Shown here: one piece after another, positions 35,116 through 45,700 of the stretch | Position numbering within the stretch: position 1 is the stretch's first letter | Layout: each line of letters opens with the position of its first letter | NCBI GenBank assembly: GCA_023014335.1 | Contig: JAECYW010000027.1 | Span: 186,001-250,000 of the forward strand | Origin: Galerina marginata | Lineage: Eukaryota > Basidiomycota > Agaricomycetes > Agaricales > Galerinaceae | Direction of reading: 5' to 3' | DNA length: 64,000 nt | Made by a program: the position numbers and the translations under genes | The notes under the pieces: model-generated | Database searches by the model: none | What the model was told of the DNA's origin: nothing | The model's input: the letters and a program-made list of their open reading frames with translations, nothing else

Positions 35116-38100
35116 TTACAGAAGTGGGTCTACATATCCAGTAAGCTCTGTATCATCTAACCCCGATTTCTCGACAACAAACCACAAGTTTTCTGGATCC
35201 CCGGGGCAATGGGGCAGCGGCTGCATGGAAACTACAGAAATGATTGACGAAATTGGAATGACCCGAAAGCCATCTGATCCACGATGCAGGCATGCCCAAA
35301 GGGTTCTGTGAGACTGTTCCAACATATCTGCATCTGGAGGGCCGTAGATAGAAACCAGTGCGTAAGGATTGAATTTATCGTCGTCTTCTTGGTCAACAAG
35401 CTGAAAATAGAACTGAGCCTCGCCGAACTCTATTTTTCCGTCAAGGGAAAGCTAAAGGGCATCGTTAACGTCAACCAAATAGTTTAAAAAGAGTACAGTA
35501 GCGACCTTCAGATTGCGTGTAATACGCATATTTGGAGACATTCGCCTGCCTTCAGAAAATATACTCCTTGCAATTTGGCCATTTGGCAGCCGCAGCCGAC
35601 CCCATTTTCTAAGAAGAGACCTCTGAAACTCGGCCTCCACTATCTGACGTTCAACATCTTGCAGTAATGTCGGCCTCTTCTGCCTTGGGGCAAGGAATAT
35701 ATAGCCATCGCCGTTATCGTGAGAGTATGCAGGAAGTGAATTATCTGCTTCGGTGTCGAGCTCCGGACACATGGACTTCAACGCGTTGAGTTGAGAACGG
35801 CGTAGCGCAATTTGGCAAAGATTTGCAAAAGGATTTGACGGCTGTCTAATCTGTTGTCCCAGGTCTCCGATTGATCGCTCCATTGTATACTGACTGATGT
35901 ATGTTCCAGGCCCGATGCGGGTAGCTTCTGGACCAATGTGAATGAGAGTGTGAAGACATGGTCGGCAAAGGTGGATGCGATCCATACGACGTTGATAATA
36001 AAGGTTTTCGTACTCTTGCACAAATTGAACGAGGTAGGAATGCGCTTCACGTATCTGAGGCCCGGTAATGTGTCGCTGAGTCATTGTTCGAAAACCACGA
36101 ACGAGTTTGCAAAAGTTTCTCCAATACCTTGCAGGAAGAACGGCGCGAAAGAATCCAGGCCCAAGTCCGAAGAGGTAATGGAAGTATTCGGTTGCCTTGT
36201 ACCCACTGGAGATTTTTTCGGCAGGATTTCTAGGAGGACGGTGAAATGATGAAGGAAAGTAAAGAGTCGCTTCTGCGACAAGTTTTCCATGGGCCTGCCA
36301 GACATCTCCAGTTAAGGTCACCCAGTCCCAAGTTACCTTATCGTCGGTTGATTCGCACTTTAGAATACCGCGCCAAAGTGGAATTAGAAGCTCGCCAAGG
36401 TTTATAGAGAGATGCATGAGATCGAGGGAAAAGCACATTGGAGGTGGAATAGTGTAGAGTAGTCCGCTAATTATGGTTGGCTTCGACAGCCCTGTTAGCT
36501 TCCGGTTCCGTTCGTAGTCATTCTGATCCTGTGAATTCATAATTTTTTTGACATTTTCTTGATAGACCTTGGTGGATTCGCGTTCAATTTCTCCAGCTCG
36601 TTGAAAGTCAAAGTCAGGGTGATTGCAGTCATCGGAAATTTCCCCAAACGGACGCAAATGAACGGCATAATAGTGACCGCTAGACGGCTTATGTCGTCCT
36701 ATCATAGGGCATCCTATACGGCATCCTTTAGCGCCATGGTGACCAACACGGCCATCCACCTCGACAAGCCCCACCGCATCCGCGGTGGTAAGAAGGTGAA
36801 CTACACGCGACAAAATTAGCTTGTTTTGCGTGCTGTCCCATACATAGATCCCGGCGTTATTGTTCTCGCGCTGGATTGCAGACAAATGATGGAAAGATCG
36901 GAAGGTGAAGGAGTCGGAATTTTTAGGCTTGTTGGGCCCAGGAATTATACAAGCCGGGAGAACGTGTCGCTTTTTGTAACGAGTCTTCGGATTATACTCG
37001 CAAATAATCCAAACAGCAATCCAGGTGTCAGATTTCTTGTTTTGATAGAGCCGGGCACCATCGAAAGAGAATATCACAGTTGTATCATCGCCAGAGAGCT
37101 TCAACTCGTCGTCCAAGTCCAAAAAGTCGTTTCCGCAGAGGATATCGTCGTAGACAAATTCAGCATCATTACCTTCATTGATTGCCTTCTGTATTTCAAG
37201 GATTTCCCGTGTCTTTAGCTCTCTATAATCTGAAGATTCCGACCCATCATCCGAGCGTCGAAGAGCCTGAACCTGCGGGCCAATTGGGATTGTACATGCT
37301 TCCTTTCGAGGGACTCGTTTGCCTGATTTTGCCAATTCAATAGGGTCGTATCGAGGCTCCGAGCAGTAGAAGCAGGTGTCACGGTCCGCAAATGGTCCAG
37401 TAAATGCATGCCAGGAATTGATACACATATCATCAGGAATTGAAACAACACCAGTAATTTTTGCGACCAGTGTTTTCACCCCGTCATAAGTTAACACAGT
37501 ATCTGCAAGTTCCGGGAACCGACGGAGGAACGAACTACGGAAATCAGTGTATGTTTTCTCTGAAGTATTGTTGCAGGCCATGAACATATCGAGGGATAGC
37601 CGAGTATCTGGATCAGAAATATCCACGGGACCTTGGTCTGGAGTTCGAAGACGTTTGAGCGCTTCTTCATCTAATTTTCCATTGTCAAGGGTCGCTTGCT
37701 TTATTTCTTCGATGAATTGTTGGGCGATCCTAAGGTGCTCTATCCGTGAATGGATAGGAGGCAAATCCACGGCCGGTTCTTGGGGTTGTTCGTCGTCGGC
37801 CGCAGGCACCGGGTTCAGAAGAGCATGGAGTTGGGCAGCCTGTTCCTGTTCAATGTCGTTCTGTAGTTCTCGTAGCTCGTCCTCATTAATAATAGGATCC
37901 TCGGGGGCTAAATCGTTGTTTTGGGCATCGAGTTCACCTTCCTGATTTGCCGGTGCAGGATTGTGCTGCAGCGCTGCCTCATAGTTGACTTGCGCAGGCT
38001 CAGGCTGTTTTTCATTTAAATAACAGTCAATACACCAATTTGAAAAAGAAAAAGTGTTCTTACATCATCGTAGTCTGCTTCATGATTAATTTCCTGTTCA

Positions 38101-38495
38101 AGTTCAGGTGGTAACTCAGGCTGATTCAGAAGGTCCTTAGTACGGCTACCGAAGAATGAATACGATTTATTAGGACTATAACGCACAGGAGCTATGTTAG
38201 GTTCTTGATCTCGATTGCAAGTGCGCTTGTAGGGTCTTTCATCCATTCCGGTATCATCACTGCTGGCTTCCTCATCTGCTTCTTCATCGTCATCGGACAT
38301 CTCAATATCCCCTTGTCCACCTGTAGAACCCCCAGCCCCGAAGGTAGCCCACTCTCTGTAGCCAGTTATTCCTTCAGCGGCAGGCTGCTGTGCGTAGAGT
38401 TTTGCATGGTTGAGAAATGTCCTTCTCCTAACAATGGCACCTTGGCATTTGGGACAGTAACACGGTTGCATTGACTTGGGAGCATTTTCACTCAT
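35116..38495 (-). CDS. Tnp2-like (Plavaka-type) DDE transposase
   Basis: Proposed exons are 38495-38064, 38004-35506 and 35451-35116, all phase 0, giving 1088 residues. The N-terminus has a zinc-finger-like cluster (C12, C14, C17, H30), then an acidic region. The catalytic core includes FSFDGARLYQNKKSDTWIA (D at about 459), VGHHGAKGCRIGCPM with paired Cys, and SLDLMHL (D at about 672). A YTMERSIGDLGQQIRQPSNP segment lies near the end of the core. The last intron is inferred: without it, the frame meets TAG at 35454-35452 just before the conserved FGEAQFYF tail. A 54-nt intron (35505-35452, weak donor GTCGCT) removes exactly that TAG. The enzyme is expected to cut and paste the surrounding element by its 26-bp inverted repeats. 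Confidence 0.85.
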
Positions 38496-38675
38496 TGTTA
38501 AATCACGCAGGCTCGCGTCAGGTTTTAGATAAAAAGCAGTTCAGAGCTAAGTACAAGGGACTTGATATTGGGGGTGCGCGACGCGCGTCCATGCCCATTT
38601 CTGAGCGGAGCTATAAAAGCTCAGAAGTTCCCACACCGGCCCAGAATCCATCTGAGTCGTGCAGATCAGCCCAGC

Positions 38676-38701
38676 CCAGCGCATGACCGACTTTCACTGG
38701 G
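38676..38701 (-). repeat. Right terminal inverted repeat
   Basis: The reverse complement starts CCCAGTGAAAGTCGGTC and ends GCGCTGG. It is followed outward by the target duplication CCTGATC at 38702-38708. Confidence 0.85.
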
Positions 38702-38708
38702 CCTGATC

Positions 38709-39701
38709 GGTCGAAAGTGCTGACGTCGGTGGCGGGCAAGAGGAGGACAACACCATTCTAGTTCTCCGCGTGAGCGCCTACCTGAGGCTCGTCGAAGAAC
38801 CCCTTATTCTCATTCTCATCCTCGTCTCCATTCCCATCCCCCTCCTCGTCCCTGGGACTTGTCCACCTTCTACGCACTCCCGGCCTCTCCGTCTCCGTCT
38901 CCATCTCCATCCCATTCCCTACCCCACTCCACCGCCCTATCCCAATGCCGTCCCGTCCCCACAGACCGCCTCTCCCTCTCCATCGGCAGCGCATCCTCAC
39001 CTTCTATCCCGAACTTCGTGCGCCACCAGCATCTCGCACAAACCACCGCCGGCTCAAGGTGTGCCTTCTGTTGCTAAGGATGAAGCCACGCGAGAAAGGG
39101 CAGTGGAAGGGGGAGGACGTGCTGGGGCTGGGCGCGGGTCCATGGGAAAGTCAACCCCGCCTGCGTATATCCCCGCGTGGACAACGATGAAGACGTGGGT
39201 GGACGACGGCGGGGAGCAGTTGGCGCTAGGCGCGCATATATGCGCCCATCGACTCCGAATATGCAATTGAGTTGGCGTGTGAGTGATGCGTGCGGTTGGA
39301 GGCCAGACTGGTCGAAGGAGCTGACGTTGATGGGAGGGCGGTGAATTCGAAGTGATAGCAATTTGCTTCCATGTTCAAATCACTGGCGTTGTCCCTACGC
39401 ACCTATACCATGCCGCACCGCGCGTAGTTTCCGCTGTCCAGGTTCTTGTATAGAGAGCTTTCTGCTCAAACCTCAGACGAGGATCTGTCACAAGTCTAGA
39501 TGTACCCAACCTCTTTGCTCAGTTTTATCTGGTTATCGATCAGGGACCTTGTGGTTAAGTCAATCGCAAAACACATGACGCGTAAACCTGTCATGATCAA
39601 TCAGTCACGCTGGGGTGGGTTGATTTCACCGGATTCCTGGCTGCTTGCCCTTTACATGAGCCCAATCGAAAGACGATCGTCTTTGTCCGCCTCCATTCAT
39701 A
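38709..39701. other. Intergenic region including a related empty site
   Basis: No gene supported; several overlapping short frames reflect C-rich low-complexity DNA at 38800-39000. The segment 39228-39345 parallels the two flanks of the DNA transposon: GAGTGATGCGTGCGGTTGGAGG, then CCAGACT where the target duplication would be, then GGTCGAAGGAGCTGACGTTG. It has no insertion. Confidence 0.6.
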
Positions 39702-42700
39702 ATGACCGCGATCGCCATTGATTTGCCATCGAAGGTTGAAGAAACTCTTGCTGCATGCCCACAGTGAGCCTCATTCCGTCAATCCTTGCTAGATCTTTCT
39801 CAGTCCCCTGGCCCCATAGGTTTCGGATCGTTGTCATCGGAAAAGTGGGGATTTTCGTTGCTGCGGGATATACTGGACTGACGTTTGTATAGAGCGGTGT
39901 CGGAAAGTCTTCCCTCGTCAGCAATATTTTCAGTGTTGCTGTGGACGCAAGTGCTGATCTCTTGTGACAACGAGGTGACTTTGGTTACGAAGGTGACCGA
40001 AGACCGAATTGACACACGAGTGAGAGAGGTGAGAGATAGCGAACGAAGAGAACCGTTTAAAGCTCTGATATTCACTAGGGGGAAAATAAGTACAAGAGGC
40101 TACGTATTTATACTAGCTAGAACTAATGAGTCATAGAGATGAATCATTCGGTAGAGAGGAAAGGAGTCAAAACTACATAGTACAAGTTAATAGGACTTCG
40201 AGAACGGAAGCGAGGTGATTCGAGAAGGAATAGATCCGACTGCTACAAGTACAAGATACGAAAGATAAGATAAGAACGAGATAAGAAATGTTACAAGGTC
40301 ACGTATTTGCTACATACGCCCTCCTGGTATTCTGTAAGAATGCCAAAGTTAGTTTAATCGGAAGTGATCATGGAAGAATCTTCAAAAAGAGAGTCGTTGT
40401 CGTCATTAAAGCAGTTGAAATATTGATTAAAGTCGTCGTGGAGGTGGGTTGCGTGTTTGGAAGTTGAAGGTACGGGTTCGGTTAGCAGGTCCGGGCAGGG
40501 ATAAGGGGTGTCAGCCCTTTTCTTGCCTTTTGCTTGGCGGGAGTAATTGGTGTTGGAAGTGCGGGGAGTATATTGATTATATTTAACACTTCGTCGATCG
40601 AACCTGGGCTCGGCGGGAGGCGGACCGCGACGGCGCCTAATTTGAGACCATCCGTTCTGGTCAGGATTAATATGGAAATCCTCGAGAGTAAAGGTCGGAG
40701 CGTGGGCTAAGGAGAATCCGTGGGTAGGAGTGTAGAGTGGGAACCTTTTGGGTTGGTCAGATGGTAGTCCACTATTAAAGGCAGTAGCAAAGGGCAAATA
40801 TCCAGCGGACATAATGCTCGGTTTGAATTTCCCAGCGTGAATGCGTTTGCCAGAGGAAATGAAAAGGGCTATCTGCCCACCGTGGTAGAGTGTATGCATG
40901 TTGGTGACAGGGTTGGTGAGTCGAAAAATATTCATGTTGATACGGATAAAATACGGATGGTTGATAGTGGGGAATCTAGAGTTCTTGTTCCAGTTAATTC
41001 CGGAAAAGCGTACAGCTTTGCGGTCAGCTTCAAGTTGAGTCTTGAGAGCTATTTCTTCACGTTTGATGGAGGAGTCGGAGAGAAGAGCTGGGTTAATGGA
41101 ATGAACTGGGCCTGAGTCGGTATTTGCGAGAGTGGATTCGATGATGGCGACGGCATCCGATTTGGAATTGTCGACGGCATGGGTTGTAACAGTCTGGGAG
41201 TCGGCGGACGAGCCGGTAGAGAGGTTAGAATCAACGATAATGTTATTGTCAGACACGGCGGAGGGTTCCGCGTTGACGACGACGTCTGGGAAGGTAGTAG
41301 CACGGGTGGACATAGAGTGTTTGGACATGGTAGATGGATGAAGATGAGAATGAGTAGGAGGTATAGCAGTAGGAGAATGGAAATCTAATTCTACAGAAGA
41401 AGATGGGGATTTGGAAACGAAATTTGACAAGCTTTTATAGCTCAAGGAGACGGAGAATAAATCTAAATAGGAAATAAGAATTTGTGAGTCATCCTGAGGT
41501 GGTTTTCCGGAGCCAGGGGGAAGTGAATCGATATTTTCGATGCCCATAAGGTCGAAATATTGCTGCAAAGCATTTAAATGCTCTGCTTGGGGATACAAAA
41601 GCCAGGTGATGTCTCCTGCTTTCCATTTAACTTCGAATACGGCGTCTTTCTTTGCGCCAGAATGGGAAAGAATTTTATCTACGGCCCATTCGGCCTCTGC
41701 ATCGTTTCCAATATTCAATTGTGAGAATAACCGACCAGGAAATAATCGGTCATCGTTTGGGACGTGAATTCTCAGTAAGGAAGCATGAAAGACATCATGG
41801 ATTCCTCGCTGTTTTAGGTTAGATGGTAATTCAATCTTGAAAGATTGATTTTTAAAGTCTTTGACTATCTTATATGGCCCAATAAATTTAGGGATCAGTT
41901 TCCGGGCTAGGCCTTTGGGAAACGAAAGGTTCTTAGTGGATAAATAAACTAATTCACCTTCTGTAAAAGGAGCTAATTTTCGATGTTTATTAGCTTCTCG
42001 AGTCTGCTTAACTCGCGCGGCAAGAATGCTATCATGCGCGGCAATAATCGCAAGCTTTCGTTGAAGCGCGAAGCTTTTCACCGACGGGTATTCGTCTTCC
42101 CGCGGCGAATTCCAAATCATGGATCTGGGCATGCGCCCTGTGTTAAGGAAGAACGGTGCGTATCCCGTGCTTTCTGATCTCGCTGAATTGATCGCGAATT
42201 CTATAGATGGTAATTTACTAACCCAATCGGTCTGTTTAGAATCTACGCATTGTCGCAACATCTGCGTGATTGTCCGATTGGCGCGTTCCGTGGATCCGTC
42301 CGTTTCGGGATGATACGCGCTCGACATTTTCAGTTCCGTGCCGATCAGACTATTGAGTCGGCTCCAAAAGGTACTCGTAAAAAGGACATCTCGATCACTA
42401 ATAATGTGTTTCGGGAGTCCGTGAAGTTTATACACTTCTTCAAATACTAATTCTGCGATCTGACGTGAAGTATAATTAATTCTGCTTGGAATTAGGTGTA
42501 CCATTCCAGTTAATAGACAGATTACGACAGTTATTGAGTCAAAAGTACTGTCTCTGTTTTTAGATTCAGGTAGGGGACCAACGAAGTCAATTCCAATTGA
42601 CTCCCAAGGTGATCCAGGAACCGGAAGCGGGTTGAGCAACCCGAATGGTTTTTGGTTCGACGGCTTGCTTCTTTTGCAAGTCATGCACGTTGCACAATAT

Positions 42701-45700
42701 GCGGCAGTGTCAGCCGCCATATTTTTCCACCACACATGATCTCGAAGATAGGATAGTGTTTTATTTGTTGCAAGATGTGCCAGCAGAGAATGTGCCTCGG
42801 AGATGACAATTTCCCGAGCACTTCTCCCATCAATAACTAGATTGGGTATGCACAGTAATTTTCGGCTATTGTTCCGAAGGTAAATGAGTCCGTTTTCGAC
42901 TGAGAAATTTTTATAATCCGTTGGCTTCTCAAGTATTTTTCGGAAGAATAAATCGGATTTAAAATTATTCCTAATGGATTTTTCTAAGTCCAATCCGTGT
43001 TCAGATTGCGAAACCACAGTGAGCAGCGAGGTCTGATGAGCTACGGTCTCTATTCGCGTAGCTTCAGTATCCTCGTGGCTCTCGGTTTCTATCGGACGCA
43101 CTAGTGGCGTTGTTTCCGTTGCCTTTTTAGTATTCTGAATTACTTTTTTGGGTTTCTTAGTTGATTTACGTGTCTTTTGTACTCCCTCGCCCTCCTTTCG
43201 TTGCTGAGGGCCGCGAAGCACGAAATGACCTTTCATTCGCGCTGCGAACTCTTTCGACGTTTCGGGACGACCCGATTCGGCAGGTGCCGGCTGTTTCCGC
43301 GGTTTACGTTGAACAGCAACACGCGCCTCGATGCCAGCGAGAATCGGCATTGAAGGCTCTTTTTCGACGTCCACGTCGTCATTTACAACGTCTCGCCCTC
43401 CGGAACTATATCCGTAAGGTTATCGCCAGGATAGGGTCCCGACGATTCGAGAATAGAGGTAAGCGCCCAGAGATACAAATCACCGATAGGTCTATGTGGC
43501 CGATTACTGATCCCATTTCGTTGATCAGTCCACAGTTCTTCCTCTTCGGTAATTGTGGGTGCTCCCTCGCTTCGCAAAGATCCTGTTGCGATTGTTATAC
43601 CACCTGAACCAGGATTTGGTGACCCGATAAAGCCTTCATCGGGATCTTGGTCACTTGGGGGAGGTGAATCGTGGGATCTAGGGCTCGAAGGTGGAGTCCC
43701 AGGAAGCCTAGCTTGGTACCAAAGGCCTAAATCGAAGCTAGGGTCCTTCAGTAAATTTTTATTGATAGAAATAGCTTGTTCTTCATAGTCCTCGTCGTGG
43801 ATATCATATGTAGTTTCACTACTCGATACCACGGTGAATCGATGTTCATCATGAATAGTTAAATTCTGAGTCGGATAAAGTGAGTGAATTCCACTTCGAA
43901 GGACTAGCATCGCGTTGTGACCATAGGAATCTCCCATGGTCCAAGTACGAATCATGGCGCCCTCGAATAAATTATATTTAATGGCACATTGTATTTCGTA
44001 CCAATATCCGAGTCGAAAATAGTGATCTTGCAAGTACTTTTTATGAATTTCTGTTCGTAGCAACCGATAACGATCATAGATTGCATAGAAATCAAAATCT
44101 TCGCACTCGACGTAGAACCGCTGCTGAATCGGTTCTCGTAACACCCAGGGACTATCACCTGGATAAGGCTGTTCTCTTTGAAGCACATGCGTTGCCATTA
44201 ATGCTAGGGAATCGCCTACAGACGTTCGTCTCGAGTGCTGTGGTCCATACATGTCCCATTGCGGACCCAGCGCAAAGTGCGCAGCACGGGCGCTTAAATC
44301 GGATGGACTCACTTCGATCATTCCGACGTGAATGCTATCAAGCATAACTTCTACATCTTCTTGGTAGATAGGGAAGTTAATTAAGTCGAGTTCAAGGCTA
44401 TCCAGCTCTTCAAATTCATCAGAGCTGGCTGCCATTTCTTCAGCTTCTAGCTCTGAGAAGTGAATAGACGCTAGCCGGAGATTGTCGAGAATTTCGACTT
44501 CATCCGAAGTGTCTGACGCATCAGGAACAACTTCAATACTGAAATTAGTTACTCCTGGAGGCTTCGAGCTCGTTGACCGAACTGAATTGCCTTTCGGACA
44601 ATTCCTAGATAGATGTCCGTGCTCTTTACAATTGAAGCACTTGCCAGCAGCAAGTAATTCTGCACGTTCTTTATCACTTAAATTAGACCTAGGTTTATCT
44701 GAACGTTGAGGTCTAGGCGTAAAACGCGAAGTTCCACGAGTAAACGTACTGCTTTGCCGGTCTGGGGCATTAGCAGGTTTCTGAGATCTTGATCTCCAAT
44801 CACTCTGATTGGATCGAGGTTGCTCTGAGCGATCTCGTTGGAATGCACGAGGTCCAGGTCTCTCAAACTGGAATTCTCGTCGCTTCCGGTGAGTATTCGC
44901 AGACCCTCGGGATCCACTTGGAGTATTGGGATTATTCTTGGGTTTCGTATCATTATTGCGGCGGTCTCGCATCTCTGAGACTGCTTCCGCAATTTCGATG
45001 ATTTCAGCTCGTTTGGTTACTTCGGCCCAACGAGCGGATTCTGGGTTGAGCAAATCTCTCCAAAGTCCTCGTTGAATCGAAGTCCGAAGGCCAAACCAAA
45101 ATTTAATGACTTTTTCGCGCTCGGAAACCGAGCCAATAATATTGTAGAGCTCTTCAAGCTCGTGTACGAAAGCTGAAACCTTCTTATCATTTTGGAAGGT
45201 TCGCTTGAGCTTTAGGCGCTGCTCCATTCGGTAATTTACCGGGAAACAGTAATTGAATAGTTCTTCAAAGAATTCTTGAAGTGTCCACTGCTCAAAATTC
45301 ATTGACACTTTCTGTGTGTAAAAATCATAAGCAGTGTCTGTGAGATAATATGATAAAATAAAGGCTTGTCTGTTCTGTGGAACCTTGCCATCTTTGACAT
45401 AGGTAGTCCCTTCAGTTACAAACCTATTGTATGTTCGGGTATCTGCGATCCCATTGTATGGTTTAGGCGCAATGGGTTTCAATCCGGATTTATTGGATTT
45501 TAGCGCCGCAGATTTCGACCGGCGCCTACTTTTGGAACGACGATTTGGTGATCCTCGGTCCGACGACGAAGAATCACGACCTCTAGGATTTTTTCCAGGT
45601 CGTGAATCTGAATCACTCGAACTTGAGTCACTTGAGTCCGAGCCCGAGGGATCACCACTGGGTCGCGTTCCCAGTTGGTTAATATTCTTGAGAGTATGCC

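Larger units (their letters stand above)
31554..38701 (-). mobile_element. Two-gene Tnp2/Plavaka-type DNA transposon, 7148 bp
   Basis: The ends are 26-bp inverted repeats starting CCCAGTGAAAGTCG, with two mismatches between them, at 31554-31579 and 38676-38701. Immediately outside both ends is CCTGATC (31547-31553 and 38702-38708), a 7-bp target duplication; it would be 8 bp if a boundary G is counted. Inside are two minus-strand genes, the transposase (38495-35116) and an accessory gene (34473-31992), plus a nested MITE. The flanks joined together resemble an unoccupied paralogous site at 39228-39345. Near-matching ends and an unbroken transposase suggest a rather recent insertion. A 7-8 bp duplication is longer than the 2-4 bp I would expect for CACTA-type elements. 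Confidence 0.85.

Noticed and set aside
38770..39270. 166-codon proline-rich ORF
   Set aside because: It lies in C-rich low-complexity DNA; overlapping frames are also open, and part of it covers the empty-site relative of the transposon target.
39885..40136. 83-codon ORF, repeated as a 67-codon ORF at 46720-46923
   Set aside because: Both lie inside the two LTRs and owe their similarity to LTR identity; there is no sign of a separate gene.
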